A stretch of 64,000 nucleotides of DNA from Tillus elongatus (lineage: Eukaryota > Arthropoda > Insecta > Coleoptera > Cleridae), in assembly GCA_964006375.1 (NCBI GenBank), contig OZ023269.1, positions 127,085,723 through 127,149,722 on the forward strand, given 5' to 3'. The notes beneath the pieces are model-generated. The model worked only from the letters and a program-made list of their open reading frames with translations. It ran no database searches and was not told where the DNA came from. Made by a program: the position numbers and the translations under genes. This document shows positions 12,520-25,156 of this stretch, one piece after another (positions within the stretch are counted from its first letter, which is position 1; each line of letters begins with the position of its first letter).

Positions 12520-13390
12520 GTGTTTACTCGCTTCTTGTATAACAGTAAATTATATGTCGTTGAAGCTATGCCGGAAGTGCATTCTTAAGTTTAGTCATTG
12601 TAAGAAAATACGTAGATTCGTAACTAACCGTTGAAAGGGTGGATGATTTGACACTAAAGGCATGTCCTTTTTGGCTACAACGGTGTGTTGATTGAAAATC
12701 GCAAGTATACATGATAACCCAGCAACTTCTGACGAACATTGTCTATGGCAATATCCATAAAAGGGCAGAGATTAGATATATAAATCTTCGATTGGTGCAC
12801 AGCGCATTTGTTAATGTCATCTAAAAGGGTTAAAGTGGTCTCTGGAGTATCACACCAGACATAAGAACAATATTCGAAATGTAGCGGTGCCTGTGCTTTA
12901 TACCGTGTAAAAAGCTGCTGTGGGGAAATTCACTTTTAAGGTGAAACCAAAACGTCTACGCTGCTGCTTTGGCGATATTGGAAACATAAATACTTGCAAA
13001 GATCCTCTGCAACAGCTGTACATGTCTAAGGTGGAGGGAGTGGATTTTTGGGCAGTACTTTGCCAGTCATCTGCACTTCTGAGCCTTGTAAGTCACTTAT
13101 TAGATAAGATACAGTTCTGTTTTTTGAGGCGTTAAACATAATTAGGTTTGCGGAGCCTCGGCTAAGAATATTAGACATATCATCATTTATTCCAAGTCTC
13201 ATTTGCTATCTATTATCAGCAAAGCTATGGAATTGTTGACTGTTGATAGAAAATTATTTATATCCAAAGAAAAAAGAGTGGGAACCGGAATCGAACCTTG
13301 TGGAACACCCGCAGTCATTTTGTATTTGTCTGATAAAAGACCATCGATAAGAACCAAGGAGCATTTTTTTATAAAACTAGATATCGATTA
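12520..13390 (-). mobile_element. LINE-A-like RT and C-terminal relic
   Basis: Minus-strand reading from about 13330 gives AGVPQGSIPVPTLFSLDINN, the RT domain-4 motif. After decayed sequence it gives FEYCSYVWCDTPETTLTLL near 12880-12825 and, near 12685-12580, a C-terminal block ending TKLKNALPA. The order and the 'EYCS-VW' motif parallel LINE-A (NLEYCSHIWG, KLWNSLPA), so this is a diverged family member. The catalytic YADD box is not recognisable. Many stops and shifts show it is old. Confidence 0.6.
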
Positions 13391-14520
13391 GTATGGTTTT
13401 GAGGGGAGTCCATATCAACTTTAAGCAAAACGATAAGATAACGAAAGGTAGTTTTCCGGGACCCATTTTGAAACGATTTTGAAATTAAAATGTACAGTTC
13501 TAGGGAAACCTGTCTTTTTTAGTGGGCTTCATTACAAATCTGAATAAATGCGTCAAATAATCCTAACATATGCTGCATGATCCAAACTTAATTTACATGT
13601 AGTTTTTTTTTTTTTTGGCAAAAATATTTTTACGAAAAAATTGTTTATTTCGAACAATTTGCCTTTTATATGAACAAAAACATGTTTGTATATACCTTTC
13701 GATTTAACAAATTCGGTGTATATTGTGATAAATATTTTCATTTGTTTTTGACGTTTGCTGTTCGCAAAAATACAGAAAACAATAGATCTTTTGGGAATTT
13801 GCATTAACGCCACAGAATAAATATATTGTTTATGTCCCTGTAAAAAACGTGGGATAGGTTGATTAAAAATAAACAGTTGATGTGGGATTGCTTTTTATTT
13901 TCTTTGTAAATTGGACTCTTAATTATAACAGATAAATTTTTGATGTTTGGTACTGCGCACAGGTCGAAACAGTACAGCAACCGGACTATTTCTTTTTTGT
14001 TTTATTTGCGTGAAAGATTTTTTCAGTAGACACGGCGATATTGCGGTACGAGCTAAGCTGTAAATATTTATTTAGAAATTACACGTAAATATGCGAGATT
14101 TTTTTAGTAGCTATTTAACGTAAAAATCAAAACTACTGGCATGCCAGTAGATTGACGTGTACTAAGTTCATTATGTCTTTAGGTTTCGAATCAGCTGCTT
14201 ATAATTACCATTTTCAGTGGTACAAGCTTGCATAATTAAACACAAATCTCTATTATTCTATAGACCTAACGTTTATGATTTTAGTTCAATGTTCTGATCA
14301 CTTATGAATTTATTATGGTTCAGAATATGTTGGATACCACCATTTATCATTCATATTGTTAATGACGCTTTTACGTGATCCGCTTTACCTATTATGTGCC
14401 TGCCTAACCAACAAGTGAACACTTCGCTCTGTTGTATATTCTGAATACAATAACATGGAATACATTTTCAATATCCCACGCTTTGTTTACTTGGCAAAAA
14501 ACACTAAATACAAGAGAGAC
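13391..14520. other. No gene seen
   Basis: AT-rich DNA. No supportable coding, RNA or repeat feature. Confidence 0.55.
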
Positions 14521-14563
14521 TTCTCTCTCTCTCTCTCTCTCCTTCTCTCTCTCTCTTTCTCTC
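14521..14563. repeat. (CT)n-rich microsatellite
   Basis: Imperfect CT/TCTC run. Open frames across it read only Ser-Leu or Arg-Glu repeats. Confidence 0.9.
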
Positions 14564-14813
14564 ACTGCAAATTTTCTTCTCTGTCGCTGGTTTCGCCGTT
14601 TTACAGTATCATAATCACAGTATCTACGGATGTGTTTAGTATGAAACGGTTTCACCAAGTAAGGACAACAGAAATTAATGATATAAACTAAAGGCACTTG
14701 TTTCCAGCAAGTTTTCATTAAAAAAATAATATTTTAAGGGGGAAACGATTTTCGAAAAAAATCAAATGACCCCAAATTAGAACCTCTAGAATCCGTATCC
14801 TAGGTCAGTTGCA

Positions 14814-14919
<106 letters not shown>

Positions 14920-14978
14920 TTGCCAGGCTTCTACGCCACCTAGAGACTTCTGGTGCACTGAAAAATTATTTCCAGAGG

Positions 14979-16510
14979 CTAGATTAGATTAGATTAGATT
15001 TTATTGTGAGTGGGCTATTTCAGTCCCTCCACCGCGACCTTAGGTCTATTGTGGCTCACGTCTAATTATTTTAGATTTCACCCATCAATTCCAGCTCCCT
15101 GAGGAAGTCGATCTTTTATTGAGGGTGAGAGTTTGGCAGGTGTACTTGCCATCTGAGTAAAGTCGCTTGTCCGTTTCGAAGCTCAAAGAGAGATAACCTC
15201 TCTCCGAGTTCGTCTGGACCCGACATCCGTCAGTGTTTGCCTCAAGGCGGTATCATGAAGTCCCGCTCTCGAGCAGCATCTAATCTATAGTTGTAATCCA
15301 CCCCTAGAGATCTCAGCTCCCCTCAGGCTCTTCCAAACCTGACACCTAACAGTGTTAAGACTCAAGGCAACATCCCATCGAGTCCCGCTCCCGAGCATCA
15401 CCCCAGCGAGGCCGTCCGTCCGTTTCGTAGCACACAGTATGGGCTCCAAACTCCGGGTGTTTACCTCTCATCAGAGATCAGAGCCCCGCGGAACGTCTGG
15501 ACACACGACACACGCCAGGGCTCAATCCAGGGCGGTATCATCTGGAACCCCGCTTTCGAGTAACAACCAAGCGAGGCCAATTGTCAGTCTCTGAGGCCAC
15601 AGTGGAGGCGCCAAACTCCGGGTGCATATCAGTTCCCATAGATGTCTGCCTCCCCCCCAGCCTCACCTGCACCAGACCCCCGCCAGTGTTTCATTGACTC
15701 GAGGCGGTATCATGAAGTCCCGCCCTCGAGCAGCATCCAGGCAGGGTCGTTAGCCTGTATCGATGTTCACAGAGTAGGTCCAAGTCTCCAGGGGTAATCC
15801 ACACCTAGAGACCCCAGCCACCTCCGGGTTCGTCCAGGTCCAACACTTGCCAGCGTTAGCTTAAATTTCACCCAACAAATCGAGCTTCCGACAGGAGACG
15901 ACATCTGCGAGGTGAAACTTTGTTTGACAGATGTACTGCCATCTGTGCGAAGTCGCTTGCCCGTCTCCAAGCTCAAAGAGAGATAACCCCTCTTCGAGTT
16001 CGTCTGGACCAGACATCCGTCAGTGTTTGATTCGGTGCAGTATCATGAAGTCCTGCATCCGAGCAGCCTCCAAGTGAGGTCGATTCTCCATTTCGAAGCT
16101 TACAGAAGAGGCCTCGCCTCATTAGTTTTATTTCACCCCTAAAGATCTCAGCTCTCCTCCGGGTTCGTCTAGACCCGACACCCACCAATGCTAGACTCAA
16201 GGCGACATCCCATCGAGCCCCGCTCCCGAGCATCGCACAAGCGAGGCCGTCCATCCGTTCCGAAGCACACAGTGGGAGCCCCAAACTCCGGGTGTTTACC
16301 ACTCATCAGAGTTGTCAACCCCCTCCGGGTCGTCTAGACACACGACACCCGCCAGCACTCAACCCAAGGCGGCACCCATGGACAAGACCCCCGCCAGTGT
16401 TTGATTCTAATTAGTCGCCTTTTACGACATGCAGGAGTTACCTTGGGCCTATTTTTTTAGTTAGTCCCCGGACCCACGGGGAAGGCTAAGTTCGGGCCGG
16501 TTCTAAGAGT
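14979..16510 (-). mobile_element. GC-rich non-autonomous retroposon with internal repeats
   Basis: Minus-strand element. Its 5' end near 16510 reads, on the minus strand, CTTAGCCTTCCCCGTGGGTC and then CCTGCATGTCGTAAAAGGCG, words I associate with 5' regions of insect non-LTR elements. Its 3' end has the plus-strand words CCTTAGGTCTATTGTGGCTC, shared with the 3' UTR of the R1-like LINE at 57724, then a tail of ATCTA-type pentamers (14979-15000). Between these lie about eight diverged blocks of roughly 100-170 bp, each with a version of GTTCGTCTGGACCCGACATC, GGCGGTATCATGAAGTCC and CTCGAGCAGCATC. No RT frame is present, so it would depend on a partner. It is markedly GC-richer than its surroundings. 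Confidence 0.65.
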
Positions 16511-17217
16511 CAAGTTTTTTTCATGAAAAATTGCAATTTTTCTTCTCTAAAATGTTATATCTCTGAAACTCGTCACTTGATTTAAATTTCTGTGGATATT
16601 GCCCTATAATTAGATATTTCATTTTTATCACCCCTCCCCCTCTCCCTCCCTCTCTCTTCCTCTCAATAATGGTTTAAAAACGGATTTATTTACTACATCT
16701 GGAAGCACACCAGTTTTTAAGAATCTATTTATTAAGATTACGAAAGGGGTCGCAACATGTCCAATTTTTTTTTAATTCTCCAGAGTAATTGAGTCTATAC
16801 CTCAAAATCTTTTTCACCTTCATACCCATTATATATCTAACCACTTAGCATTCATCTGGGAGCGCCAAAAAGGTGACTGTATGTCTCATGGCTCTTCTGT
16901 TATTATGATTGGTTGGACGTATCTTCTACGTCAGTGTTTTCCCTACGATTTAACAATACTCATTGAAAGCGTCTGCCTAATTCCTTAGAGCCAGTTAATG
17001 TAGCACCTCCGTATCGAAGGTTATTTACAGGATCCCTTCTGTCTTATTGAGTAAACCTATTTACTGTTTCCCAAAGTTATTTACAAGACTTTCTTCAAAA
17101 ACGAATATAAAACATAACATCAGTGGCAGAGTAAAATAATCAAGCCATAATCAATATACCATAAAAGCCACCTGGCTACATTTCAACTCAATTCAGAAGG
17201 ATCAACTTCGTGTATTA
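16511..17217. other. No gene seen
   Basis: AT-rich; a family X-like word (ATATCTCTGAAACT) occurs at 16557. A CT-rich run lies near 16630-16665. No gene seen. Confidence 0.5.
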
Positions 17218-17545
17218 GAGCCTCAGTGGTTCAGTGGTAAGAACGTGCGACTCTTAACTCAAGGGTACTGGGTTCGATTCCCAGGGTTCCCCTTTCAACC
17301 GAGGTTGTGGCATTGTATTTGAGCAAGTTGAATGTCTGCACGTTCCGCCCTTCGGATGGGACGGACACGTCAGTCCCGTGTCCATGCGATGTTGGGAAGG
17401 TTAAGGATCACCACTTTCCTTACAGAAAGGCCGAGTGTCAGCAAAATTTCCAGGATAGTGAGTTTAAACTGCTCCCTGACGTCGGTGTTTCGTCATAGTC
17501 CCCGAAATACACCGACGTTAAAGAAACAAAAACACACCAACACAG
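17218..17545 (+). mobile_element. SINE-A, full-length
   Basis: Head GAGCCTCAGTGGTTCAGTGG with box A-like TGGTTCAGTGGTAAG, then box B GGTTCGATTCC at about 17271-17281. The body has CAAGTTGAATGTCTGCACG, GTTCCGCCCTTCGGA and AAAATTTCCAGGATAGTGAG. The 3' end is ACCGACGTTAAAGAAACAAA followed by an ACAC-rich tail. The flanks show no convincing target duplication. Open frames in it are chance. Confidence 0.85.
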
Positions 17546-18549
17546 AGCTTTGTGTATGTCTTCCTGATAATTACCAATAAAGTTCTTTGCTTGTTTCATC
17601 TGTGTAAGTTGACCTAAATTGCATCAGTTTCTCCATAGGCTGTTTGCAATAGTAACAGTTCCTGTAACGTAAAGCGGTTTGCCTTTGAAGTTAAGTTAAT
17701 TCTGGCTAAATGCAGCTAAGGCGTTTTTGTAACAGAATATATGAATGAATTTCTAAGAACATTCTGAGTTGCGCTAAAATGTTTCATCATTGTTCCTCAG
17801 ATATTCTTATTAAGCGAAAGAAGATAATTTTTCAATTCACTCGTTTATTCATTCGGTTCCATAGCGATAATAAACTGGTCTGAATAATTCTGCCTCATTA
17901 CACCGTTTTTTATTGAAAGCTCCGTCAGCAAATTGCAAGCGGAAACTAAGTGCATATCTGATACGCTTTAATAGAGATATGCGGTAATTTCCAATTTCCA
18001 TTTGTAATATAATAACAGGAATAGATGTGAAAATGAATATGAACGAGCAAAATGCAAGGTACATCTAAATTTAGACTTGTTCTACATCGAGGATAGGGAT
18101 AGATAATGTGGCGCATTCAAGATATTCCGGCAGGCTCAATGTGCTAATTTTAGTGTAATTGCATATTGAATTAATGAGTTGTTAGAGATCATGACTTTAC
18201 TCATGATGTGTCTCATCTTCATCTTAGTCGCATACTTTATTATGGGTAACAAATATAGGAGAATTCACATTATACGAACTACGGAGCGTCACTTAACTTT
18301 ACAGCATCTATAACATACAGAATCCATTATATTAAATGATGCTGGCTGAATTATAACTTTCTGTCACAATGTATATATTATACGAAGAAGCTCAAAAGTA
18401 AACCAACACCTTTGTAAGTAAGTTTATAACTAATACATTATTCATCATATCTTATTAGCGGTAACACATGACAAAAACTAATCTTGAGTTAAATCATATT
18501 ACATCTGACTAAAAGATATGTGTATGTCCGCCAGGATGAACATATTCTA
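17546..18549. other. No gene seen
   Basis: AT-rich DNA without a supportable feature. Confidence 0.55.
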
Positions 18550-19790
18550 TAGTTCTCCAAAGCATGGATCAAATCAATGGTTTCTATTCCAAAGTGAAAC
18601 TCTCTCTCAGTGCTGCAACTAAATTCATCTGTTACACATTCTGACAACAATTTTGTCCAGCTCTTCGACTACCTTTTTGAAAAACCTACCATCTGATTTC
18701 TGAATATCCTTTCTCCGAGGTCACTATTCTTAGTGGCTTCAATGTCCATAATAAGGAATGGCTAGGATCTTCAAAAACCGATTCACAAGGGAGAGCAGCG
18801 GAGGCCTTCGCAGTCAGCAATTCTTTAGTCAATATGGTTCAGCAACCTACTTACTTTCCTCGCATCCCAACACACAGCTCAGATCCCTTGGATCTCCTTC
18901 TGCAAAACCTGAATGCTATAAGACATCAGTCAGGTGGTCGCTCAAACAAAGGCATGGTCACTACTTCCTGCGCAATGCAAGCCGAGGTCACACAGTCACT
19001 ACACCTACGTATAGTTTGGCACTACAACTCCGCGAACTGGGACGAAATGCGGAATTACTTTTCCTAATTTCCATAGGCGTCTGTCTGCTTCTCTCATCCT
19101 GACCCCTCTGGTATCTCACAAAACGTCACCGAAATCATCCAAGCTGGCATGGAATTATTTATTCCACGTACACAGAAAACCTTTTCAGTCACTCAAAAGC
19201 CCTGGTTCTCTAAACCCTGTGACAAGGCCAGACTTGAAAAGGTCAAAGCTCACAAAACGCTTCTACACAACCCCAGCCAAGAAAACCGTCAAGCATTTAA
19301 CGACGCAAGAAACCGCTATGTCTGCATTCTTTCTGAGACAAAAAACTCGTTTAATAACCACATCAAAAACAAAGTCCTTTTAAGCTNNNNNNNNNNNNNN
19401 NNNNNNNNNNNNNNNNNNNNNNNNNNNNNNNNNNNNNNNNNNNNNNNNNNNNNNNNNNNNNNNNNNNNNNNNNNNNNNNNNNNNNNNNNNNNNNNNNNNN
19501 NNNNNNNNNNNNNNNNNNNNNNNNNNNNNNNNNNNNNNNNNNNNNNNNNNNNNNNNNNNNNNNNNNNNNNNNNNNNNNNNNNNNNNACCAGACCTTGTTA
19601 TGCTTGCTCTTTTGTCCCCAGGTTGTGGAATTCCTTGCCGGCACATAGTTTTCCTTCTCCGAACCTACAAACCTTCAAGTCCAGAATTAACAAGTTGCCT
19701 CTTTCCTCCTTGTCGACAATCACGGTACGATAGTATTTAGGCTGTGAGCCCTCGTGGTGTGTTGTTAAAATTAAAATAAAATGTGTCCTT
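18550..19790 (+). mobile_element. LINE-A retrotransposon with endonuclease part and assembly gap (copy 3)
   Basis: Carries part of the family not seen in the other copies. Across frames, an apurinic-like endonuclease region reads SEVTILSGFNVHNKEWLG (about 18710-18765; the usual D of GDFN is G here) and then VQQPTYFPRIPTHSSDPLDL. An EN-RT linker follows (CDKARLEKVKAHKTLLHNPS). Then come 200 N at 19387-19586, and the C-terminus RLWNSLPAHSFPSPNLQTFK with a stop after 19730. The whole RT palm lies in the gap or is deleted. The 3' UTR GGCTGTGAGCCCTCGTGGTG and an A-rich tail follow. At least two frameshifts lie in the endonuclease part. Confidence 0.8.
19387..19586. other. Assembly gap (200 N)
   Basis: Exactly 200 undetermined bases inside a LINE-A copy. 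The round number suggests a placeholder, so the true distance is unknown and the missing RT domain may be present in the organism. Confidence 0.98.
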
Positions 19791-19829
19791 TAACTAATGT
19801 TGGAAAGTTGTTCTGTCAGTTTTTTTTTT

Positions 19830-20790
19830 CAATTGATGGAACATTTTTTAAACGAAATTCGTCGAAAATAAGATTTTAATGGATTTTTGTGCAAACAAAT
19901 TATTCTTTCAATTTTAATTACAGATTAGGTATATAATTTGAATTGTATGTATTCTTTTAGCAAAATTTTGTGTGAAAGATATTTAGCCAGTTTTCGACAT
20001 TTTTTTTGCTTCATTGAAATCATTTTCTGTTGTTTTTGTGAAATTTTGGTTACTAATGATAAATATTTAATAAGTTATTATAAGAAAAATGTTTACGGAT
20101 TTTCTTGAAAAATTGTTTGCAAGTTTTCATGAAACTATTGTGTCGTCGAAGAAGTTTTTGTGGAAAATTATATTTTGGTAGGTGGGTAAAAAGCTTGAAA
20201 TAATTCTTTGACCAGGAAACTCGGACCAGTTTTTTAAATATATTTAATTTATTTTTATTCGAGAATTTTCTTGTGCAACATGTTCTTTTAAAAGCGATTT
20301 TTTTATAAATGAATTTAATGAATTTTCTTTGAAGAAACATTTATTGAGAATTTTTGTATGAAAAATTATTCAATTGATGGAACATTTTTTAAACGAAATT
20401 CGTCGAAAATAAGGTTTTAATGGATTTTTGTGCAAACTAATTAATTTATTTTCAACTTTTTTTAAATCGAACACCTCTTATTTTGGTAGCTAATTTTTAT
20501 TCACTGCTTTAAATTTCAGTAACTAAATTTCCTATTAACTTAAGGTTCGTTGGCTACAAAAACAGTTTTTTCGGGAACATCTTAAGTTTATTTTCGGAAA
20601 CTTTTTGTACATTTTCAAACAATAAAGTTATTTTGATGAAATATGGTACAGTTTCTACTATAAATTAGGCTATACTAGTAACCAAATTTGATACCTGCTT
20701 TCATTAAAAAAATACATATTTGCTATTAAAAACATTTTTATGAAAATTCACTTCCATACCGCACTTGCTGCGTCCAGACTTTTTTGTGAT
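19830..20790. repeat. Family X copy with internal tandem unit
   Basis: CAATTGATGGAACATTTTTT starts at 19830 and again at 20369, so a unit of about 540 bp is partly repeated. Blocks TAGCCAGTTTTCG, GGACCAGTTTTTTAAATA and ATTTATTGAGAATTTTTGT match 25900-26560. It ends with CACTTGCTGCGTCCAGAC at 20763-20780, the common end motif. No coding capacity. Confidence 0.75.
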
Positions 20791-21918
20791 ATTTTGAGTA
20801 CAGTTTTTCTTATCTGGTTATGGGTTCCGTGGTATCTAATAAAGAAACACGGTAGATTTTAACGATTTGAGCAATAATGTTATAAAAGGGAAATCGTAAG
20901 GAAAGGAGAATGCAATTTCACACGAGAACACGGTTTTGAATTATGAATATCTTTATTTGTCGTACGTTTCACGTTTTCGTTAACGCTGAAGATATTACAC
21001 CACTTCCATGCGTAAACGGAGATGCGAAAAAACTAAGTGAATCTATTTAGAAAGTCTGGCGGAGAGTTAGCCAACAAATACACGTTTTATGTGATATAAA
21101 ATTTGGTGAAATAATAATCCTGTAATCCCTTGCGTTAGGGGAGAATGACAATTTTATACGTGTGAGGAATGCTGTGGAAAAATAAGAATAATTCTTAGTG
21201 CGCGGGGCCATAATATAAAAATATGTCAGAGATGCGTCATTCTTCCGTGGAAATGCAAATGTCCCACATAAATCTCTCTTATGTGGACAAAACAGGCATA
21301 GGGGCGTAAACTAAATAGGTACAGTTTACATTGTTGTGCTCCTAAGGCATCGTAGGACCATACAACCCCTCCTGAAATGTGTTACCGAATAAAAGAATGA
21401 AAGGAGACGATGACAGGGGGATAATTATGGAATCCCTGTAACTTCTTTTTGTTAAAAATTATCCAACCTCTTCTAAGAGACCGGATCTCGGATTTCTGGG
21501 CCAATCTTAGCAAGTTGAATGCGCATAGTGTAGAATGGCTGTTGTATCTTCTCTACGGGGACCCATAAAAAGTCATTGCTTTATTGAGACCAGATCCTTC
21601 TGCCCATTCCGAATTTTTACTCTCCAAGTTCTCACTTCAGAATCATCGGATAAAATGTTCCAAGACTAAACTGTTGTTGCTGCCTTTCATTCAATACTTT
21701 ACGACGATGTGCCGATATTGATTCGATAACTCAGCATCGTATATGCCTATCGGGATGCGTCCTAAAGCATTACTTGCATTTTTCAAGTCAAGACGAATTC
21801 AGAAATCCATCTGCAAATATTTATGAGGCCGCTAGATTATTTCACTGCGTTTCTGACAGAATCGATATTGAATGTTAGTTACAGGTCAAAATTCGAGGTG
21901 AAACGTACTTTTCATAAT
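20791..21918. other. No gene seen
   Basis: Unassigned DNA, somewhat less AT-rich near 21340-21560. No domain or RNA recognised on either strand. Confidence 0.5.
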
Positions 21919-21925
21919 ATCTCAA

Positions 21926-22052
21926 TAAGTGAAGATTGGAACCTGTGATGAGCACTTATAAGCACGCTTGGAGAACCCAAATCACAACAACACATTTTAA
22001 AAAAGCTGAGGATCGTTTCACTAACCAAGTTAGCGTCATCATAGGATGGATA
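21926..22052 (-). mobile_element. PLE terminal repeat (solo) with hammerhead-like core
   Basis: Plus strand reads AAGTGAAGATTGGAACCTGT, then GAGAACCCAAATCAC, then the minus-strand hammerhead-like block ATGATGACGCTAAC-TTG-GTTAGT-GAAAC-GATC-CTC. The same repeat lies next to the GIY-YIG fragment at 43204, which ties it to a Penelope-like element. ATCTCAAT at 21919-21926 and 22053-22060 is a possible target duplication. Compared with 57638, the first core base is A and the cleavage triplet is CTC, which would weaken the short stem III. Confidence 0.65.
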
Positions 22053-22314
22053 ATCTCAATTTAATGTTCAAGATCTCAATTCAATGTTACTCTAAATCTA
22101 CACCGGTCGTGACCTATGTATAATGTGTTCCGTAAACTGATTCACAATCATTGCAGTGTAAAGAAGACGTCGCCTTGTTGTCCTAACCATGATTTTCAGT
22201 CTCCAACAGCTTTTTTCATATGATTCGAGCTTTCGCACTTGACAATTGGCACAGGTTTTCTAGAAGTTTGCCTTTTCGTCTACCTCTATCCTTTTTTTCA
22301 AGTATGTGTACACG

Positions 22315-23445
22315 ATACACGGTGAATCCCAGATTGTCGCTCTAGACATATCCAAAGCATTCGACCAGGTCAGGTCAGGTCGTAGATGGTCATTCCTCTT
22401 AACTGTATCCAATTTATCCAGGAGTCCCTCAAGGTTCAGCTTTAGCCCCTACTTTGTTTCTTCTCCACATCAATGACCTGCTCTCTAGCACATCCAACCC
22501 AGTTCACTGTTACACGGATCACAACCCTCCACTCAAATGTACAATATTCTAAGCCTGTCTGTTTAGCTCAATTAGATGTGGATCGCAGACTCATGGAGGG
22601 TTCTAGAGGGGAAGTAGAAATCTTGTACAATTCAACTACACCAAATCTCAGTCTTGCTTTCTATGTCATAAGAGATACACCAGCACTAGAACAATCACAA
22701 TGAACAACCAAGGTATTCAAAGTAATGAGTCCTTTTCACTTGTTGGCATTTCTGTGGATCGAAATCTCAATTGGCACCCGCATGTCACAGCAATTGCAGA
22801 AGCGGCTGCTAAGAAATTAGGTTTCCTCTTCCGGGCTCGCAGATACTTTTCACAAGCTAATCTCTATACATTATATACTTCACAAATAAGGCCAAACCTC
22901 GAGTACTGCTCCCACATCTGGGGTGCCGATGCCGCTGCCGCTTCTACACTCGATAACCTGGATTCCATTCAGAAGAGAGCTATACGTCTCATCAGTGACA
23001 CTACCCTCACCCAAAGGCTGCCATCCCTTGCCCACCGATGTGCCGTTGGTGACCTCTCTATCTCTCTCTTATAGATATCTGCACGAGCACTGCTCAGAGG
23101 AGCTTTCTTCCATAGTTCCCCCACCTGCTGCCCCCAACAGATCTACCAGGGGAACAGAGCGAATGCACCCTTTTACTGTCCAGGTCACCAGGCATAGAAC
23201 ATATTTTTATGCCCGCTCTTTTGTCTCGAGGACTTCCAAGTTGTGGAATTCCTTGCCGGCATATGTTTTTCCTTCTCCTCCGAATCTCCAAACCTTCAAG
23301 TCCAGATTTAACAAGTTGCCTCTTTCCTCCTTGTCGACACACACGGTACGATAGTATTTAGGCTGTGAGCCATCGTGGTGTGTTGTTGAAATAAAAAATA
23401 AAATGTGTCCTTTAACTAATGTTGGAAAGTTGTTCTGTCAGTTTT
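22315..23445 (+). mobile_element. LINE-A retrotransposon (copy 4)
   Basis: Starts in the RT palm with GESQIVALDISKAFDQV (about 22320-22370), followed by a deletion and then GVPQGSALAPTLFLLHIND-like sequence in shifted frames (about 22425). YADD is replaced by YTDH (22510-22521), so the catalytic site is lost. The frame 22700-23074 gives VGISVDRNLNWHPHV and NLEYCSHIWGADAAAASTL. The C-terminus (KLWNSLPAYVFPSPPNL) is in another frame to 23354. The 3' UTR GGCTGTGAGCCATCGTGGTG is followed by an A-rich tail and by a 50 bp stretch also found after copy 3. Confidence 0.85.
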
Positions 23446-23765
23446 TTTTTTGTTAGTGGTTTTAATTTGTGCTCATTTGAAGACATGTTGGCAAATTCTG
23501 TATCCATACGTCTCCATTAGCAAATTTTCTGAATGAAAATCGCTATTCAAAATAGCTACCAAAGAGTCTGAATGTGCCTGAAGATTGTTCCTATAAAATT
23601 TAAATTTATTAAATTTAATAAAAGATTCTACTAGGGTCAAGAAATACATCGATCAGATGGATACTTCGGCAGTCATAGGTGCTTGCCAAATATTTATTTG
23701 GTTGACAAATATGAAATCTTACTAAAATTGCTAAGGATAAGAAGAAACTTTGTGCAGTTGTTGCG
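23446..23765. other. No gene seen
   Basis: Short AT-rich spacer, no feature. Confidence 0.5.
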
Positions 23766-23915
23766 TGTTTTGTTTCTTTCACGTCGGCGTATTTCCTTAA
23801 ATATGATCAATCACCAAACCCAGGGAGGGATTTCACCTCGCCAGCCTGAGAATTTTGCCGCACTCCTATTTTTTTGTAAGCATGGTAAGGATATTGTATA
23901 TGCTCAACATCACAT
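23766..23915 (-). mobile_element. SINE-A fragment (3' half)
   Basis: Plus-strand words TTGTTTCTTTCACGTCGGCG, GATTTCACCTCGCC and GAGAATTTTGCCGCACTCC are the reverse complement of the SINE-A body and tail. The tRNA head is absent. Heavily mutated. Confidence 0.6.
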
Positions 23916-25156
23916 GCCATATAGGAACGGCTGATTGATGCCCCTATTTATTTTGGTGGCCCACAACAATTTCCTTTTTAGTCTGTTTAGGTTTTAGTTC
24001 CCGAATTACATGTGTTAAAAGAAAGTCAACTACTTTTTTATGTTTTTACAGTAATTTTATTTTTTGGATAAAATATTGTTTGGTGTTTTATGTACAAGAA
24101 ATAAATTAAATACATACAAGGACATTTACAAAGTTTTGTAGAAAAAACTCAAACCGAGATTACGACTTTTGAGGTCATTTTTAAAATAAACACCAACTAA
24201 ACTGTTGAACATATCAAATAGATCAGTTCGTTTTTTCCCAAAATTTATTACGTCGTAACTTTCAAAAGAATGAAAGGTACTGAATTGCAGTGTGGACGAA
24301 ATTAGAACAAAAATTATCGGCGACCTTCAATTTGGTCGAAACTGTATTATACAAGCTGTAAGACTGCAAAAATTTCGAAACTTCAAACGATCGGAGACTT
24401 TTTGTGGGTGGATTGAAATTTTTGTATTATGCATCTGTTTAATCCACTAGACAATCGGAAAAAAGAGGTTTGTCAGATTTCTTATATTTATCATATTTTT
24501 TAAGGTACGTGTGTTTTCCTTAATTTTGGACTTTTTTTATTTATTGGCTAGTAATCTTTACGACAGAACAAATTAATAATTTGTTACCATTTGGACCAGT
24601 GAAGAAGACATTGCCTTTTTAACTTTTCACCTTAGGTATATGATTCTCAAAATACAATATGCCACCAAAAACAGTGTCGATAATGTAAAGGAACATAACA
24701 CAAAACTCAATTAATTTACTTTGTATTTTACACCGGACTTACCAACCAACTTTAGTTAAATATTCAAGGTTTATCTGGAAGCATAAACCATAATAGTTGA
24801 GAGAATAGCCGAAAATAAACGAAATGCGCACAAAGGTATCATAAAACGTAAAACGGGTGTCATATTTAAGATTATGATCCTGTCAAGATTATGATGGTGA
24901 CAATGTATAATTTATGTCCGAGTTAATAATCTGTATCGGTGTTACAGGGCAGATATGTATGGAGCAATGTACCTGTACATAAAGAGTCGACGAAGTGACA
25001 TTTATGACGATTATTTGCTAATATAAATAATATATTGCATCGGTTTTACTGTCGTTATCGATAACTGTCTTATTTTATAAATCAAATATTGTACAGGGTT
25101 AGTCAACGAATTAATAAAGTAAGTTTCTCGCTTACAGGTAAACATAATTCTGTTTA
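23916..25156. other. No gene seen
   Basis: AT-rich DNA, no supportable gene. Confidence 0.55.
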
